Assembly (NCBI RefSeq): GCF_042477335.2
Contig: NC_091255.1
Span: 35,814,501 to 35,878,500 of the forward strand
DNA: 64,000 bases
Source of the DNA: Ovis canadensis
Taxonomy: Eukaryota; Chordata; Mammalia; Artiodactyla; Bovidae
Reading direction: 5' to 3'
In this document: positions 13,174-26,060 of the stretch, piece by piece
Layout of the letters: each line of letters begins with the position of its first letter
Numbering within the stretch: position 1 is the stretch's first letter
Made by a program: the position numbers and the translations under genes
Notes under the pieces: model-generated
Databases searched by the model: none
Seen by the model: only the letters and a program-made list of their open reading frames with translations
What the model was told of the DNA's origin: nothing

Positions 13174-13375
13174 TGCAGTGGCTCAGCGGTAAAGGGTCTG
13201 CCTGCAATGTAGGAGCCGCAGAAGACACTGGTTCAATCCCTGGATCAGGAAGATCTCCTGGAGATGGGAATGGCAGCCCACTCCAGTATTCTTGCCTGGA
13301 GAATCCCATGGACAGAGGAGCCTGGCGGGCTATAGCCCATGGAGTCACAGAGAGTCAGACACAACTGAGCATAAA
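13174..13375 (+). repeat. Bov-tA SINE
   Basis: Near full-length unit from 'gtggctcagcggtaaag' to 'cagacacaactgagc'. Confidence 0.85.
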
Positions 13376-13575
13376 GTACATGTCATACATGTCCATCCCC
13401 AACTCCCTAACTATCCCTTCCCCACATCCTTTCCCCCTGCAACCATAAGTTCATTCTCTGAGTCTCTCTTTTGTAACTTCATTTGTATCATTTCTTTTTA
13501 GATTCCACAAATAAGGGATGTCATACGATATTTCTCCTTCTCTGTCTGACTTACTTCACTCAGTATGACAATTAA
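13376..13575 (-). repeat. L1 3'-end fragment, antisense
   Basis: The stretch 'cttcatttgtatcatttctttttagattccac' (13478-13508) and 'tgacttacttcactcagtatgac' (13547-13569) is the usual antisense L1 3' region. Confidence 0.6.
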
Positions 13576-13911
13576 AAATAATTTATTTAGCCTTCCATTA
13601 TGCTCACACTAGGTTAAGTCTTCTACCTCATGCTGCTAAAGCATCATATACTCTTTTATGGTACTCATCATAGTTATAATTTTCATTATTTCTCCAGTGT
13701 TTGTCTTCTGCCGTCCCACTATAAGTAAACCCTGTGAGATCAGAGACTGGGTTCCATGTGTCTGTTTGTCCCCAGTATTGTATACCCAGTACTTAGCACA
13801 GTTCCTGGCATAGCAAGTAATAACCAAAGGAACCAATGTCCTGTAGGTCAATGGACATAGCCCAAGACAGGTCTGGGCTAGAGAGGCAAATGTGAGAATT
13901 ATCATCATATT

Positions 13912-14115
13912 GCTGGTTTAGTCGTTGTGTCTGACTCTTGCGATCCCATAGACTGTAGCCCACCAGGCTCCTCTGTCCATGGGATTCTCCAGGCAAGAAT
14001 ACTGGAGTGGGTTGCCATTTCCTTCTTCAGGGGATCTTTCCCACCCAGGAATTGAACCTGGGTCTCCTGCACTGCAGGCAGATTCTTTATCAACTGAGCT
14101 ACTAGGGAATTCCAT
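13912..14115 (-). repeat. Bov-tA SINE, antisense
   Basis: The reverse-complement body begins near 'tttagtcgttgtgtctgac' and ends with the head reverse complement 'gagctactagggaattcc'. Confidence 0.85.
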
Positions 14116-14236
14116 CAGCACATTAGACATCGTGAAAGCTATAAGAGAAAATTAGATGTCTAGAGAAAAGTGACTTAGAAACAAATTGGATCCCATGATA
14201 AAACTCTCAACTACAACAGTATTTAAAGGACTGACA

Positions 14237-14510
14237 GGGAATTCCCTGGTGGTCCAGTGGTTAGGACTCTGCACTTCCACTGCAGGGGTCACCAGTTACT
14301 TATTTATTTTTTGGGCCGCACCGCACAGCATGTGGGATCTTAGTTTCCAGACCAAGGATCAAACTTGGTCCCCTGCTTTTCTGCATTGTAAGCGCGGCAT
14401 CTTAACCACTGGACGACCAGGGAAGTCCTAAGGGGGCACCAGTTAAATCCCTGGTCCAGGAATTAAGATGCTATGTGCCATGCAGTGCAGCCAAAAATTA
14501 CAAAATAAAA
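14237..14510 (+). repeat. CHR SINE split by a second, antisense CHR SINE
   Basis: A plus-strand CHR head (14237-14298) resumes at 14446 ('aatccctggtccaggaattaag'). The insert at 14299-14436 is an antisense CHR copy. The 9-bp repeat CACCAGTTA at 14290-14298 and 14437-14445 is its target-site duplication. Confidence 0.8.
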
Positions 14511-14628
14511 AAGTAAATGAAGGGTTGGCAAAAGAAGAGGTGCGTTCAAGAGTGCCTGAGACAGAACATCAGTAACTAAGGTGGCAGAAATGCTAAAGTG
14601 ATTAGACTATCCGCAGTGATTCTGATGG

Positions 14629-14818
14629 GGCTTCCCAGGTGGCACTAGCGGTAAAAAGCCTGCCTGCCAATGCAGGAGACTTTAGAGACACAGGTTAGAT
14701 CCCTGGGTTGGGAAGATCCCCTGGAGGAGGAAATGGCAACCCACTCCAGTATTCTTGCCAGGACAGAGGAGCCTGGTCGGCTACGGTTCCTAGGTTGCAA
14801 AGATTCGGACATGGTTGA
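14629..14818 (+). repeat. Bov-tA SINE, diverged
   Basis: Runs from 'gggcttcccaggtggcac' to 'cggacatggttgag', with internal losses. Confidence 0.8.
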
Positions 14819-14929
14819 GTTATAGAGGAATAGAGAGGGACAGAGAAATGAGGAATAGAGAGGGAGAGAGAAATTAAGTGGGACAGATTATCAGGAGGGC
14901 TAGCTGTCAAACCAAAAAGTTTGGTTTTG

Positions 14930-15345
14930 GATCCTGAAGTCACAGGAGTGGCAGAATTTTGTTTTGGAAATGGCACCATCATAACTTCCAAGCATCTGGC
15001 AGCATCAGTCCTCTCAGATTTGACTTGTACTTTTTCATCTGCTCCTGTCTTTGTCCAGAATGGCCAAGGATGAGAGTGGAAAAACAGGGGACAGCATTTC
15101 AGAAGGGAGAATGGCATGTGCAGAAGGTCCAGAGGGGAGAGTACAGTGCATCTGAGGGACTGGAAGGAGTCTAATATGGACAGAACTGACTTAAAGAGAA
15201 CACAAGGCTGGAATAATGTTTCAGATGATGGAAGTTTGGGCCACAGCCTGGATGGACTGGCAAGAGGTTTGGACTTTGTGTTGAGAGCAGTGGGAACTGT
15301 GACTGGATTTTCAGCAGACTTGCCTTTAGGTGATATTATTTTAGC
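14930..15345. repeat. ancient L2-like repeat
   Basis: The order of phrases 'cagaagggagaatggcatgtgcagaaggtcc' to 'ggtttggactttgtgttgagagcagtgggaa' (15101-15295) resembles the common old mammalian L2-type consensus. This is from recall and not aligned. Confidence 0.45.
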
Positions 15346-15401
15346 TGGACTATACAAGATGTGCAAAACGTGTCAACAGAATGCCACAGCCTGTCTTAGG
15401 A

Positions 15402-15524
15402 TTTTTTTTTTTTTTTTGCTACACCATGTAGTAAATGGGATCTTAGTTCCTAGCCAGGAATTGAACCCAGTGCCCCTGCAGTGGAAGCATGGAGTCTTAA
15501 CCACTGGACTGTCAGGGAAGACCT
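15402..15524 (-). repeat. CHR-type SINE, antisense
   Basis: Poly-T, then 'gggatcttagttcctagcc', ending 'taaccactggactgtcagggaag'. Confidence 0.8.
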
Positions 15525-15539
15525 GCATTAGGAGTTCTA

Positions 15540-16230
15540 AATACTTAGAGAGTTTGGGAGGAAGATAGAAAGATGGATAGATTGATAGATAGCTAAAAGC
15601 TAAAGAGATACGAAAAATGAGGATTAAATGAAAGTTTACAGATTGAATGTTCAGACTTGCCCCAGACTCCCTCTTCACCCAGCTCTGTGTACAACCAGAT
15701 TTATACCCTCCAGGCAGAAGTTTGGAAGCATCTCTTCTGGGAAATCTGATCAAACAAGGAAAAAGACCTAAGGGTTCTGACATTAGGGGTTCCTCGAGGA
15801 AACAGCCTCATGAATCACCCTATAGTAAAAGTTTGCAGTCTACATGCCTCTCTACCTCCTATACAGACACAATCACAGTTGCCGATCAGTACCTCAGTGT
15901 ACAGATCTTAAATATAAGCAGACAGCTGAGGATTACCAGACATTTGAGGAAAGTCTTTAAACAAAAGACAAAGACTAAACAAATAGAGAAAGAAAAAAAA
16001 AGCATAGAGGAAATAAAGACTATCCAAGAAGGAAAACACTATTTTAAAAACCTATGAATATTCTCAGACAAGAAAAGAACATTTATCCATGAAACAAAAA
16101 CAGGACATTCTTAAAACGCAGAGAACAAAAGAGAGCTCTTAGAAATTAAAAACATAAAAGCAAAAATAAAAACTCAGTAGGAGGCATGTAATATATGCCA
16201 TGATAAATATAATTAACACTACTGTGTGTT
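15540..16230. other. intergenic DNA, nothing recognised
   Basis: Contains short GATA-rich simple sequence near 15565-15595 and an A-rich stretch near 15960-16170. A 136-codon open frame here has no family features and ends in low-complexity Lys-rich sequence. Confidence 0.5.
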
Positions 16231-16236
16231 ACATAT

Positions 16237-16443
16237 GGAGCTTCCCTGGTGGCTCAGTGGTAAAGAATCTACCTGCTAATGCAGGAGACTTGAGTTTGAT
16301 CCCTTGGTTGGGAAGATTCCCTGGAGAAGGAAGTGGCAACCCACTCCAGTATTCTTGCTTGGAGAATGCCATGGACAGAGGAGCCTGGTGGGCTACAGTC
16401 CATAGTGTCAAAAAGAATCGGACACAACTGAAGTGACTTAGCG
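16237..16443 (+). repeat. Bov-tA SINE
   Basis: Full unit from 'gagcttccctggtggctcag' to 'cacaactgaagtgacttagc'. Confidence 0.88.
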
Positions 16444-16805
16444 TAGCACAGCACTTCAACTCTCTAGACGGCATACATCATGTTTCTTACAATTTACACA
16501 TTTATGTCACCTGCTCGTCCTTGTCCAGTATCTAAATCATGACCATTTAACCAATGGTTATTCCACAAAAGGAATAATAAGTCACCATTGAAAATGACGA
16601 TGTGTTTAATAGCATGGGAAGATGTTTCTGGTTTATTGTTAAATGAAAGATGTTTGCAAAAGAGTATGATCCAGTAAAACCACACACACTTAACTAATTA
16701 TATGTATGTTTATATGTATACATATACATTGAAAAAAGTCTAGGGAATTGATACCAAAGGGTTAAGAGTAGTGATGTAAGTAAGGCTATGGATTCTATTT
16801 TTATC

Positions 16806-18775
16806 AGTTCAGTTCAGTCACTCAGTCGTGCTCAACTCTTTGCGATCCCATGGACTGCAGCAAGCCAGGCCTCTCTGTCCATTACCAACTCCCGGAGTTT
16901 ACTCAACTCATGTCCATTAAGTCAGTGATGCCATCCAACCATCTCATCTTCTGTCATCCCCTCTCTTCCCGCCTTTAATCTTTCCCAGCATCAGGGTCTT
17001 TTCAAATGTGTTAGTTCTTCATATCAGGTGGCCAAAATATTGGAGTTTCAGCTTCAGCATCAGTCCTTTCAATGAATATTCAGGACTGACTTCCTTCAGG
17101 ATGGACTGGTTGGATCCTCTTGCAGTCCAAGGGACTCTCAAGAGTCTTCTCCAACACCACAGTTCAAAAGCATCAATTCTTAGGTGCTCAGAATTCTTTA
17201 TGGTTCAACTCTCACATCCATACATGATTACTGGAAAAACCATTGCTTTGACTAGACGGACCTTTGTTGGCAAAGTAACGTTTCTGCTTTTTCATATGCT
17301 GTCTAGGTTGGTCATAACTTTTCTTCCAAGGGGCAAGCGTCTTTTAATTTCATGGCTATACTCACCATCTGCAGTGATTTTGGAGCCCCAAAAGATAAAG
17401 TCTCTCACTGTTTCCCCATCTATTTGCCATGAAGTGATGGGACCAGATGCCATGACCTTAGTTTCCTGAATGTTGAGTTTTAAGCCAAATTTTTCACTCT
17501 CCTCTTTCACTTTCATCAAAAGGCTCTTTAGTTCTTCCTCACTTTCTGCCATAAGGGTGGTGTGGTGTCATCTTCATATCTGATATTGATATTTCTCCTG
17601 GCAATCTTGATTCCAGCTTGTGCTTCATCCAGCCCAGCATTTCTCATGATGTATTCTGCATATAAGTTAAATAAGCAGGGTGACAATATGCAGCCTTGAC
17701 ATGCTCCTTTCCCGATTTGAAACCAGTCTGTTGTTCCATGTCCAGTTCTAACTGTTGCTTCTTGACCTGCATATAGGTTTCTTAAGAGGCAGGTTAGGTG
17801 GTCTGGTATTCCCATCTCTTTCAGAATTTTCCACAGTTTATTGTGATCCACACAGTCAAAGGCTTTGGCATAGTCGATAAAGCAGAAATAGATGTTTTCT
17901 TGGAATTGTCTTCCTTTTTCGATGATCCAGTGGATGTTGGCAATTTGATCTCTGGTTCCTCTGCCTTTTCTAAAACCAGCTTGAATATCTGGAAGTTCAC
18001 GGTTCATGTACTGTTGAAGCGTGGCTTGGAGAATTTTGAGCATTCCTTTGCTAGCATGTGAGATGAGTGCAATTGTGCAGTAGTTTGAACATTCTTTGGC
18101 ATTGCCTTTCTTTGGGATTGGCATGAAAACTGACCTTTTCCAGCCCTATTCCTGACCTTTTCTCAGCACTGCTGAGTTTTCCAAATTTTCTGGCATATTG
18201 AGTGCAGCACTTTCACAGCATCATCTTTTAGGATTTGAAATAGCTCAACTGGAATTCCATCACCTCCACTAGCTTTGTTCGTAGTGATGCTTCCCAAGGC
18301 CCACTTGACTTTGCATTCCAGGATGTCTAGCTCTAGATGAGTGATCACACCATTATTATACGTACTTACAAAAAAGTAAGTATACAAAACTATATTTTTT
18401 TTGTATAGTTCTTCTGTGTATTCAGTCCGTACCATTTCTGTCCTTTTTTGTGCCCATCTTTGCATGAAAAGTTCCCTTGGTATTTCTAATTTTCTTGAAG
18501 AGATCTCTAGTCTTTCCCATTCTATGGTTTTCGTCTATTGCTTTGCATTGATCACTGAGGAAGGCTTTCTTATCTCTTCTTGCTATTCTTTGGAACTCTG
18601 CATTCAAATGGGTATATCTTTCCTTTTCTCCTTTGTCTTTTGCTTCTCTATTTTTATATGTCCCTTCAAACTTCTCTACAACAAACCTGCATAACTTGTA
18701 ATAAAATAGTATGAAAGTGGGAAATGAGTCTGTTTGCCTTCTTGTCTCCATGGGTCCTAAAGGTTTATTTTAGTT
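16806..18775 (-). mobile_element. BovB (RTE) LINE, 5'-truncated and decayed
   Basis: The left end (16806 on) is the reverse complement of the BovB 3' terminus, with repeated 'cagttcagtt' units. Minus-strand frames at 17528-18124 and 17292-17552 encode the reverse-transcriptase core: an IPKKG region, an FIDYAKAFDCVDH palm motif, and a catalytic box that has decayed from the usual YADD to YEDD. An upstream piece lies at 18422-18751. The frames are separated by shifts and stops, so the element cannot encode a complete polyprotein. Confidence 0.92.
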
Positions 18776-19094
18776 CTACTAAACTGAAAATAAAGACTTT
18801 GTGACTTTTGAAAAAGAAAAAGCACTCCCTAGCTGCGTGGATTTTTTTTAAAGTTGGGGCGAGTGATCCTTCCTAGTGTCCCTGAAATGCGGCCACCAGG
18901 TGGCAGCCTGCTCCATCTATTGAGTTGGTGGGCCTGGCTCAGTCTTAAATTCCATAAGCCCAGGCCAGATGTGGCAGGCCTTTGTCCAGATCCCAAACCT
19001 GACCAACAAGCTTGATGCGCAAGCTGATCCCTTCCCTTCTTTTTCTATATACCACAGGCCAGAGTCAGTACTCAGTCCATTGAGGGTAAAAGTC

Positions 19095-19302
19095 ATGTTG
19101 TTTAGTCACTGAGTTGTGTCCGACTCTTTTGTGAACCAATGGACTGTAGACAGCTAGGCTCCTCTGTCCGTGAGATTTCCCAGGCAAGAATGCTGGAGTG
19201 GGTGGCCACTTCCTCCTCCAGGGGATCTTCCCCACCCAGGGATTGAACATGCTCTCCTGCATTGGCAGGCAAGTTCTTTACCACTGAGCCATCAGGGAAG
19301 AC
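19095..19302 (-). repeat. Bov-tA SINE, antisense, downstream of SAT2
   Basis: Reverse-complement body starting 'tttagtcactgagttgtgtcc' and ending with the head reverse complement 'actgagccatcagggaag'. Confidence 0.85.
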
Positions 19303-19438
19303 CAGATATCATCTTAGGCCCAGTTTTACCCCCAGGAGCAACATCCACTGACCAGAATGCTGAGGGAGGGGACCTGAAGCTTATGGAATCCTCAGTTCTT
19401 CTACTCAACACCACATCAACATACAGAAGGAATTCTCA

Positions 19439-19444
19439 TTTATT
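19439..19444 (-). terminator. SAT2: SAT2 polyadenylation signal
   Basis: AATAAA on the minus strand, 188 nt past the SAT2 stop codon. It implies a short 3' UTR ending near 19.42 kb. Confidence 0.7.
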
Positions 19445-19631
19445 TTTCACGCTTAACAAGGAGGTGGGAAGGCCTGCCTCTTCCTCACTTCTGCTCTTTC
19501 TATCTGGGAATATTCGCCTCCGACCCTCCTTCCCTTCCTTCAGGGAGGCTTTGGTCAGTGGAGACAGTCTCTAAGGAGTGTTCAGTTTGTGGGGATGGAG
19601 AAGCTGAAACAGCAATCCCCCAGGGGTAGCA

Positions 19632-20797
<1,166 letters not shown>

Positions 20798-21589
20798 CCT
20801 GTTCCCCAACGTCAGGGACCGAAGTCTTCCGTTCTGCAGGAAGGGGAGACGAGCAACTCGGACCCTTTAAGGGGCCTACAAATTCGGATTCCCGAAAGCC
20901 GCGGGAATGGCGGGGAGCGAGGCGGTGGGGGCTCCAAGGGCTGGGAAACTGAAGCTCGATTCTGGCTACTGCGGAGAGAGAGGTAGGACTAAGGGGTCCT
21001 CACTGTCTGGGCGCCCCTAATTTCAGCCCCCGCCAGCGCGCACCTGCCAGCCAATCAGCTTGCAGAACGGATATGTTCCCCACCCCGCCCCCACCCCGAC
21101 TCTGCCCCACAGTGGCCGAGTCCCGTGACCGCGCCCGTGGGCAGGGGTCAAGGCTGTACTGCAGAGGCTTTCTCGTCCGAGTTATCTGGGTGTTCCAGCC
21201 TCCAGTGGAGAAACCCCACGGCTCCAAAATTACCTCTTTCTTTAACTGAAGAGTGCAGTGATTATCTGCTCTTCCCTTCGCTCAAACTCACCCATTCCAG
21301 CCCACCCAGACTCCAGACTCGGGGTGAGCCCCAAGACCTCCAGCTCTTTCCTACTGGCTCAAAGTGTGACTTCTTCTGGGGGCATTTATATTTTAAAATG
21401 GATAAGGGAGAGAGGGATGAATTTCTGTTGGTAAATGGTTCGGCGTTGTGATAAACGGATAAGAAGCTAACTGGGGGTGGGAGGCAGAACTCCTAGTATC
21501 CACTGAATCACACTCGGAGACAATCCCTCCTTAGGAGGCAAGCCTCAGAGGCCTGGGAAAACACCGAGGGAGGAGCTCAGAGCAGATAC

Positions 21590-21760
21590 CAGGCTTTGAA
21601 TCTGCATTATCTCCATTCATCCTCCTTCACATTGACCCCAGAAAGTAGGTATTATTTTTCACATTTTGCAGACAGGACACTAGAGCACACTGGTGGGGTG
21701 ACTCACCCACAGCCAACCAGCTGGTGTTTGGGATTCCATGTCTCAGCTCTAGACCTTATA
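21590..21760. repeat. MIR-like ancient SINE fragment
   Basis: The wording 'tattatttttcacattttgcagacaggacac' (21650-21680) is typical of the MIR core. Assigned by recall. Confidence 0.45.
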
Positions 21761-22000
21761 GAAGATGCTACTTGGGTAGCCCGGCAGGAGTGTTTCTAGA
21801 TCTCGTGTTTGTCATCAAGGCAGCCTCTGCAGGTAGGCTTGGAGGACCCAGGAAGGAGAGTGCAAGTGAGCTGTCCTCTCTCAGCTCATAAACTTGCCCA
21901 ACAGTGGGGGAGGGTAGTGGAGAGACTCTGTCCCTCACTCCATTTGTCCTCAGAGGGGCCAGAGGGTCAGTGGCCCTGTCTCCTGCCCCCCTTCTTCCCC

Positions 22001-22040
22001 CAGGGCAACCTTTAACCCTCCAACAACCATGTGGAAGGCT
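22001..22040 (+). promoter_or_regulatory. SHBG: SHBG proximal promoter, DR1 nuclear-receptor element
   Basis: CAACCTTTAACCC at 22006-22018 reads on the other strand as GGGTTA-A-AGGTTG, a direct repeat with one-base spacing. In human SHBG the corresponding site binds HNF4A, COUP-TF and PPARG and substitutes for a TATA box in liver. It lies about 85 bp before the ATG, as expected if transcription starts near 22040. Confidence 0.75.
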
Positions 22041-22100
22041 GCCTTCCCCTATGCATTTGCCCCAGAGTCATTGGAGGCTAAAAGAGGACCGCAGCTGATT

Positions 22101-25100
22101 ATGGTGAGCAGAGGTCCACTGGCCATTTGGCACGGGCTGCTGCTGCTGCTGTTGCTACCACTTCCCAGCCACGGAGGACCGGCCCTGAGACCTCCTCTCC
22201 CCAGCCAGGTGCAGGAGTGGGACAGGGTGCTATGCCCTGCATGTGTTTCAGTGAGCTACGCTGGGGCTTTGCCCTCTTCTTTGCTTTCCTCCTCTGGCCT
22301 GGTAGCAGTGCCTCCCCCTCCATCTGTCTCTGGCATGTCCTTATTTTGGCTTACTTTTCTCTTCAACAGACAACTGAAGACTCTCCTGCTCTGCACCTCA
22401 GCAATGGCCCTGGACAAGAACCCGTTACCATTATGACCTTTAACCTCACCAAAATCACAAAGTATGAGATTGACCCAATTCTTTGACCTAGTCTCCTGAC
22501 ATCACCCTCTCTCCATCAGCTCCTCTTTTTTTGCTTTATTTAATTGAAGTATAGTTGATTTACAGTGTTGCATTTCTGGGGTACAGCAAAGTGATTCAAT
22601 TATATATATTTATAAAACATGTTATATATATATTCTTTTTTAGGTTCTTTTGTATTATGGCTTATTACAAGATATTGAATATAGTTTCCTGTGTTATACA
22701 GTATGTCAACTATCTATTTTATATATAATAGCTTGTACCTGTTAATCCCACACTTCCAATTTATCCCCCCACCTTTTGCTCTTTGGTAGCTGTGAATTTG
22801 TTTTCTATGACTGCGACTTGGTTTTGCAAATAAGTTCATTTGTATCAGTTTTTAAATTCCACATGTAAGTGATAGCATATGGTGTTTTTCTTTCTCTGTC
22901 TGATTTACTTCATTTAGTATGATAATCTCTAGGTCTGTCCAGGTTGCATTGTTTCATTCTTTTTATGGCTGAATAATATTCCATTGTGTGTGTGTGTGTG
23001 TGTGTATACCATGCATATATATATGTATGTGTGTGCATGTATATATATATACACCATGTCTTCTTTATCCATTCCTCTGTTGATGGACCTTTAGGTTGCT
23101 TCCAAGTCCTGGCTATTGTAAACAGTGCATCAGTCCCTCTCTTTTCCCTGTCTCTCTGTCCTTCTCTCTACCTGAACTCCTCCTCCCTCAACCTCAAGTC
23201 TATGCTCAAAGCGCACGCCCCCTACACAGTCCTTCCTTTCATGTCCTTCCAGAATCTCCTCCTCTTTTGAGTTTCGGACTTGGGATCCAGAGGGAGTCAT
23301 TTTTTATGGTGATACCAACCCAAAGAATGACTGGTTTATGCTGGGGCTTCGGGATGGCAGGCCTGAAATCCAGCTTCATAATCACTGGGCTCAGCTTACA
23401 GTGAGTGCTGGACCCCGGCTGGACGATGGGAGGTGGCACCAGGTAAGTCAAATTTGGTCCTGAGGGAAGCGTATCTTGAGCTGGTCTGAGGAAGGGGACG
23501 GAACCAAGTCATTAGGCATCCCTCTACCGTTGTCACCACATTGAAGCCACACAGAGGCCCTCTGAAGCTGCTATTCTTGTCCGCATTTTTTTCAGAAGGG
23601 AGTTCCGAGGCTTAGTCAGTTTGTAAGTGACAGGTCCAGAGTGAGCTGGGGGTACCAGCTCACCTTTCAAGTACATATTTTTTCTGTCAGACTAGACTGC
23701 CTCTCTTAGGTTCCAGGTTTGGTTTGGTTTGGTTTTGATTGATGGTTGTTCAGCAGTTAGTTGTGACTTGGGATTATCGTGATAGGTGAGCTCGAGTCCT
23801 TCCACTCTGCCATCTTCAGTGTGGCATAGTCTAGATCACCTCTGAATAAAGAGGTAGAGGCAGGCTCCAGGGACCTCTGATTCCTCTTCTCTTTTTCTTC
23901 TCGCAGATGGAAGTGAAGATCCATGGGGATTCCTTGCTACTCAGGGTGGATGGGGTGGAGGTGCTGCGTCTGAGACAGGTCTTTGGACAACTGGCCAACA
24001 ATTCCCAGCTCATCATGAGGATTGCACTGGGAGGACTGCTGTTCCCTGCCTCCGACCTCCGGTTGCCGGTAACTGCATCCCAGGGTCAGGAATGGTGACC
24101 AAAGCTGATAAAGCATTGCTGACTGGGTGGCCATAGGGATCTGCATCTACATATTTTAAGGAGAGGGGATGGGGTGAGAGATGCATGGGGGAGGGCAAAT
24201 GCTTGGGTCTTAGAGGGGAATAAACAGGGTGGGGAGGCTGAGACTGGGGCTCAGATATCCTGATTCCAACATCCTCGCATCTTCCCTCCCACCATGGGCT
24301 CCAGCTGGTCCCTGCCCTGGATGCCTGCCTGCGCCAGGATGACTGGCTGGACCAACAGGCCCAGACCTCGGCATCTGTCCCCACTAGTGTCAGAAGCTGT
24401 GCTGTAGAGTCTCAACCTGGAATATTCTTCCCTCCAGGGACTGGTGCAGAATTTGGTCTCCAAGGTAAAGGCTATTTTTCCCTCCATGACCAGCTCTGTG
24501 TCCATCTCCCTCCACCACTAGCCCCTTCTCTCCATGAATCCCTAGCCTTAAGACCTCAGAAGGATCATTTCTCCCCCTAGAAATTCCCCAGCCTCATGCA
24601 GAGCCCTGGGCCTTCTCCTTGGACCTGGCGCTCCAGCTGGCAGCAGGTTCAGGCCGCCTCCTTGCTCTTGGGACGCCAGAAAACCCTTCTTGGCTCAGCA
24701 TCCATCTCCAAGATCAAGTAAGGCGGGGCATGCTGCCTATACTCAGTGGAGCCTAGGAGCAATGAGAGGAAAGGGAATTCCAAAATGTCAACAGTATGAA
24801 GGCTTTGGGAGGTGGGGGGCAGTGCAGAGACACATATTAAAGCTGCCCACAGCAAGCAAATGACCTTTACTTAGATTATATATTTTCTTGGGGGTGGATA
24901 TGGTTTTATAGAAGGCCAAGACAAGCGAGCTGAGGCAGGACTGAGGTGGTGGGAATGGCCAGAGATAGATAGACTGGATAGACATAGATAGTGTGGCTGA
25001 GAGGAAGAATCCAGGCAGCCAGGGATAGGGCTACAAGGAGTGGGTGCCGTTCGTTCTTCCCTCCCCAACTTATGTCCCTTCCCACACACTCTGCAGAAAG

Positions 25101-25716
25101 TGGTGTTGTCTTCTGGGTCGGGGCCAGGGCTGGATCTGCCCCTCGTCTTGGGGCTCCCTCTTCAGCTGAAGTTGACTGTGTCCGGGGTGGTTTTGAGCCA
25201 GGGGGCAAAGAAGGAGATCCTTGCTCTGCCTCCCACGGGCCCTGGCTCCCTCCTTGATCTCTGGGTCCAGCCGCAGGGGCGTCTCTTCCTAGGGGCTTTG
25301 CCAGGTAAGAACGAGCGAGCAAGCGGAGCGATGTTGAAGATTCTCAGCACACCATGGGAAACAGCTAAGGGCAGGGGAGGAAGCGGGAAGGGGCACATGT
25401 TTAGGGGAAGGAAACCTCTGGGAGGGAAGAGGAAAAGAGAGAGGATAAGGGGGTGGTGGGAGGAAGTGCTTTCAAATATTTAAGATGGAGAACTGAAAAA
25501 GTGGGGAGGAGCTTCTGGATCCAGGTCCCCCTATCCCCAATGTCCCCTCCATGCTCCCTCCCTCTAGGAGACGCTGCTTCTGCCTCCTTTTGCTTGGATG
25601 GCCTTTGGGCACAAGGCCAGAGTCTGGACATGGACCGGGCCCAGAGCAGAAGCCTGAACATCTGGACTCACAGCTGTCCCCAGAATCCAGGCAATGGCAG
25701 TGACACCACCCATTAA
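22101..25716 (+). CDS. SHBG: SHBG, sex hormone-binding globulin
   Basis: SHBG is the plasma (and testicular, as androgen-binding protein) carrier of androgens and oestradiol; it works as a homodimer. Eight exons: 22101-22208, 22370-22461, 23253-23442, 23907-24068, 24305-24464, 24581-24717, 25097-25304 and 25568-25716, giving 401 aa (human 402). A signal peptide with a poly-Leu core spans about residues 1-29. LG1, the steroid- and calcium-binding domain, covers roughly 44-215 and LG2 roughly 223-390. The serine equivalent to human mature Ser42, which contacts the steroid, is present in the KISSSF segment near residue 70. The C-terminal sequon is kept as NGS, while the other human C-terminal sequon (NRS) is lost; an NNS sequon appears in LG1. 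Intron 2 contains an antisense L1 fragment. The start fits the liver isoform; alternative upstream first exons known in other species were not identified. Confidence 0.97.
22524..23135 (-). repeat. L1 LINE 3' fragment, antisense, in SHBG intron 2
   Basis: Starts with the antisense L1 tail 'aagtatagttgatttacag' and ends in the common 'ggttgcttccaagtcctggctattg' segment. It contains the TG and TA dinucleotide runs at 22985-23050. Confidence 0.8.
22985..23052. repeat. (TG)n/(TA)n microsatellite in SHBG intron 2
   Basis: About ten TG units followed by mixed TA/TG runs. Likely length-polymorphic. Confidence 0.85.
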
Positions 25717-25717
25717 A
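25712..25717 (+). terminator. SHBG: possible SHBG polyadenylation signal overlapping the stop codon
   Basis: ATTAAA at 25712-25717 contains the TAA stop at 25714-25716. No AATAAA follows in the next few hundred bases, so this variant hexamer is the best local candidate. Confidence 0.5.
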
Positions 25718-25739
25718 TTCCCACCTAAGAACCTCCTTT

Positions 25740-26060
25740 GAATGTTACTCCTTCATTTATTCAGCAAATGTTTATGGTGTGTCTGCAATGTGCCAGGCAC
25801 TGTGCTGAACACTGAGTCATACCGAGGAGCAAAACTAACCCTGCTTCCTGTCCTTTCGGTGCTGTGGTCCCCTGGGGGAGGCAGGCATCCATCAAAGACT
25901 AACAAGTGAGTAGATAATTGGAAACTCTGATAAGTACCATAAAGGGGCAGTCAGAGAACTGAGAAAGCTCAAGGGCCAGTGGCCTTGACCTACATTGGGG
26001 ATCAAGGAGGGCTTCCTGAGGAAATGATGACTTCCTAGGCTGAGACCTCAGTAACAGCAC
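25740..26060. repeat. ancient L2-like repeat downstream of SHBG
   Basis: 'atgtgccaggcactgtgctgaacactga' (25789-25816) followed by 'gataagtaccataaagg' is the familiar old mammalian consensus wording. By recall only. Confidence 0.5.

Noticed and set aside
14695-15366. 223-codon minus-strand frame, one of the longest in the window
   Set aside because: It runs through an old L2-like repeat and into an antisense Bov-tA; no domain, splice context or Kozak support.
17528-18124. 198-codon minus-strand frame with reverse-transcriptase similarity, possible gene
   Set aside because: It is the decayed BovB polymerase; the frame is broken on both sides and belongs to the LINE.
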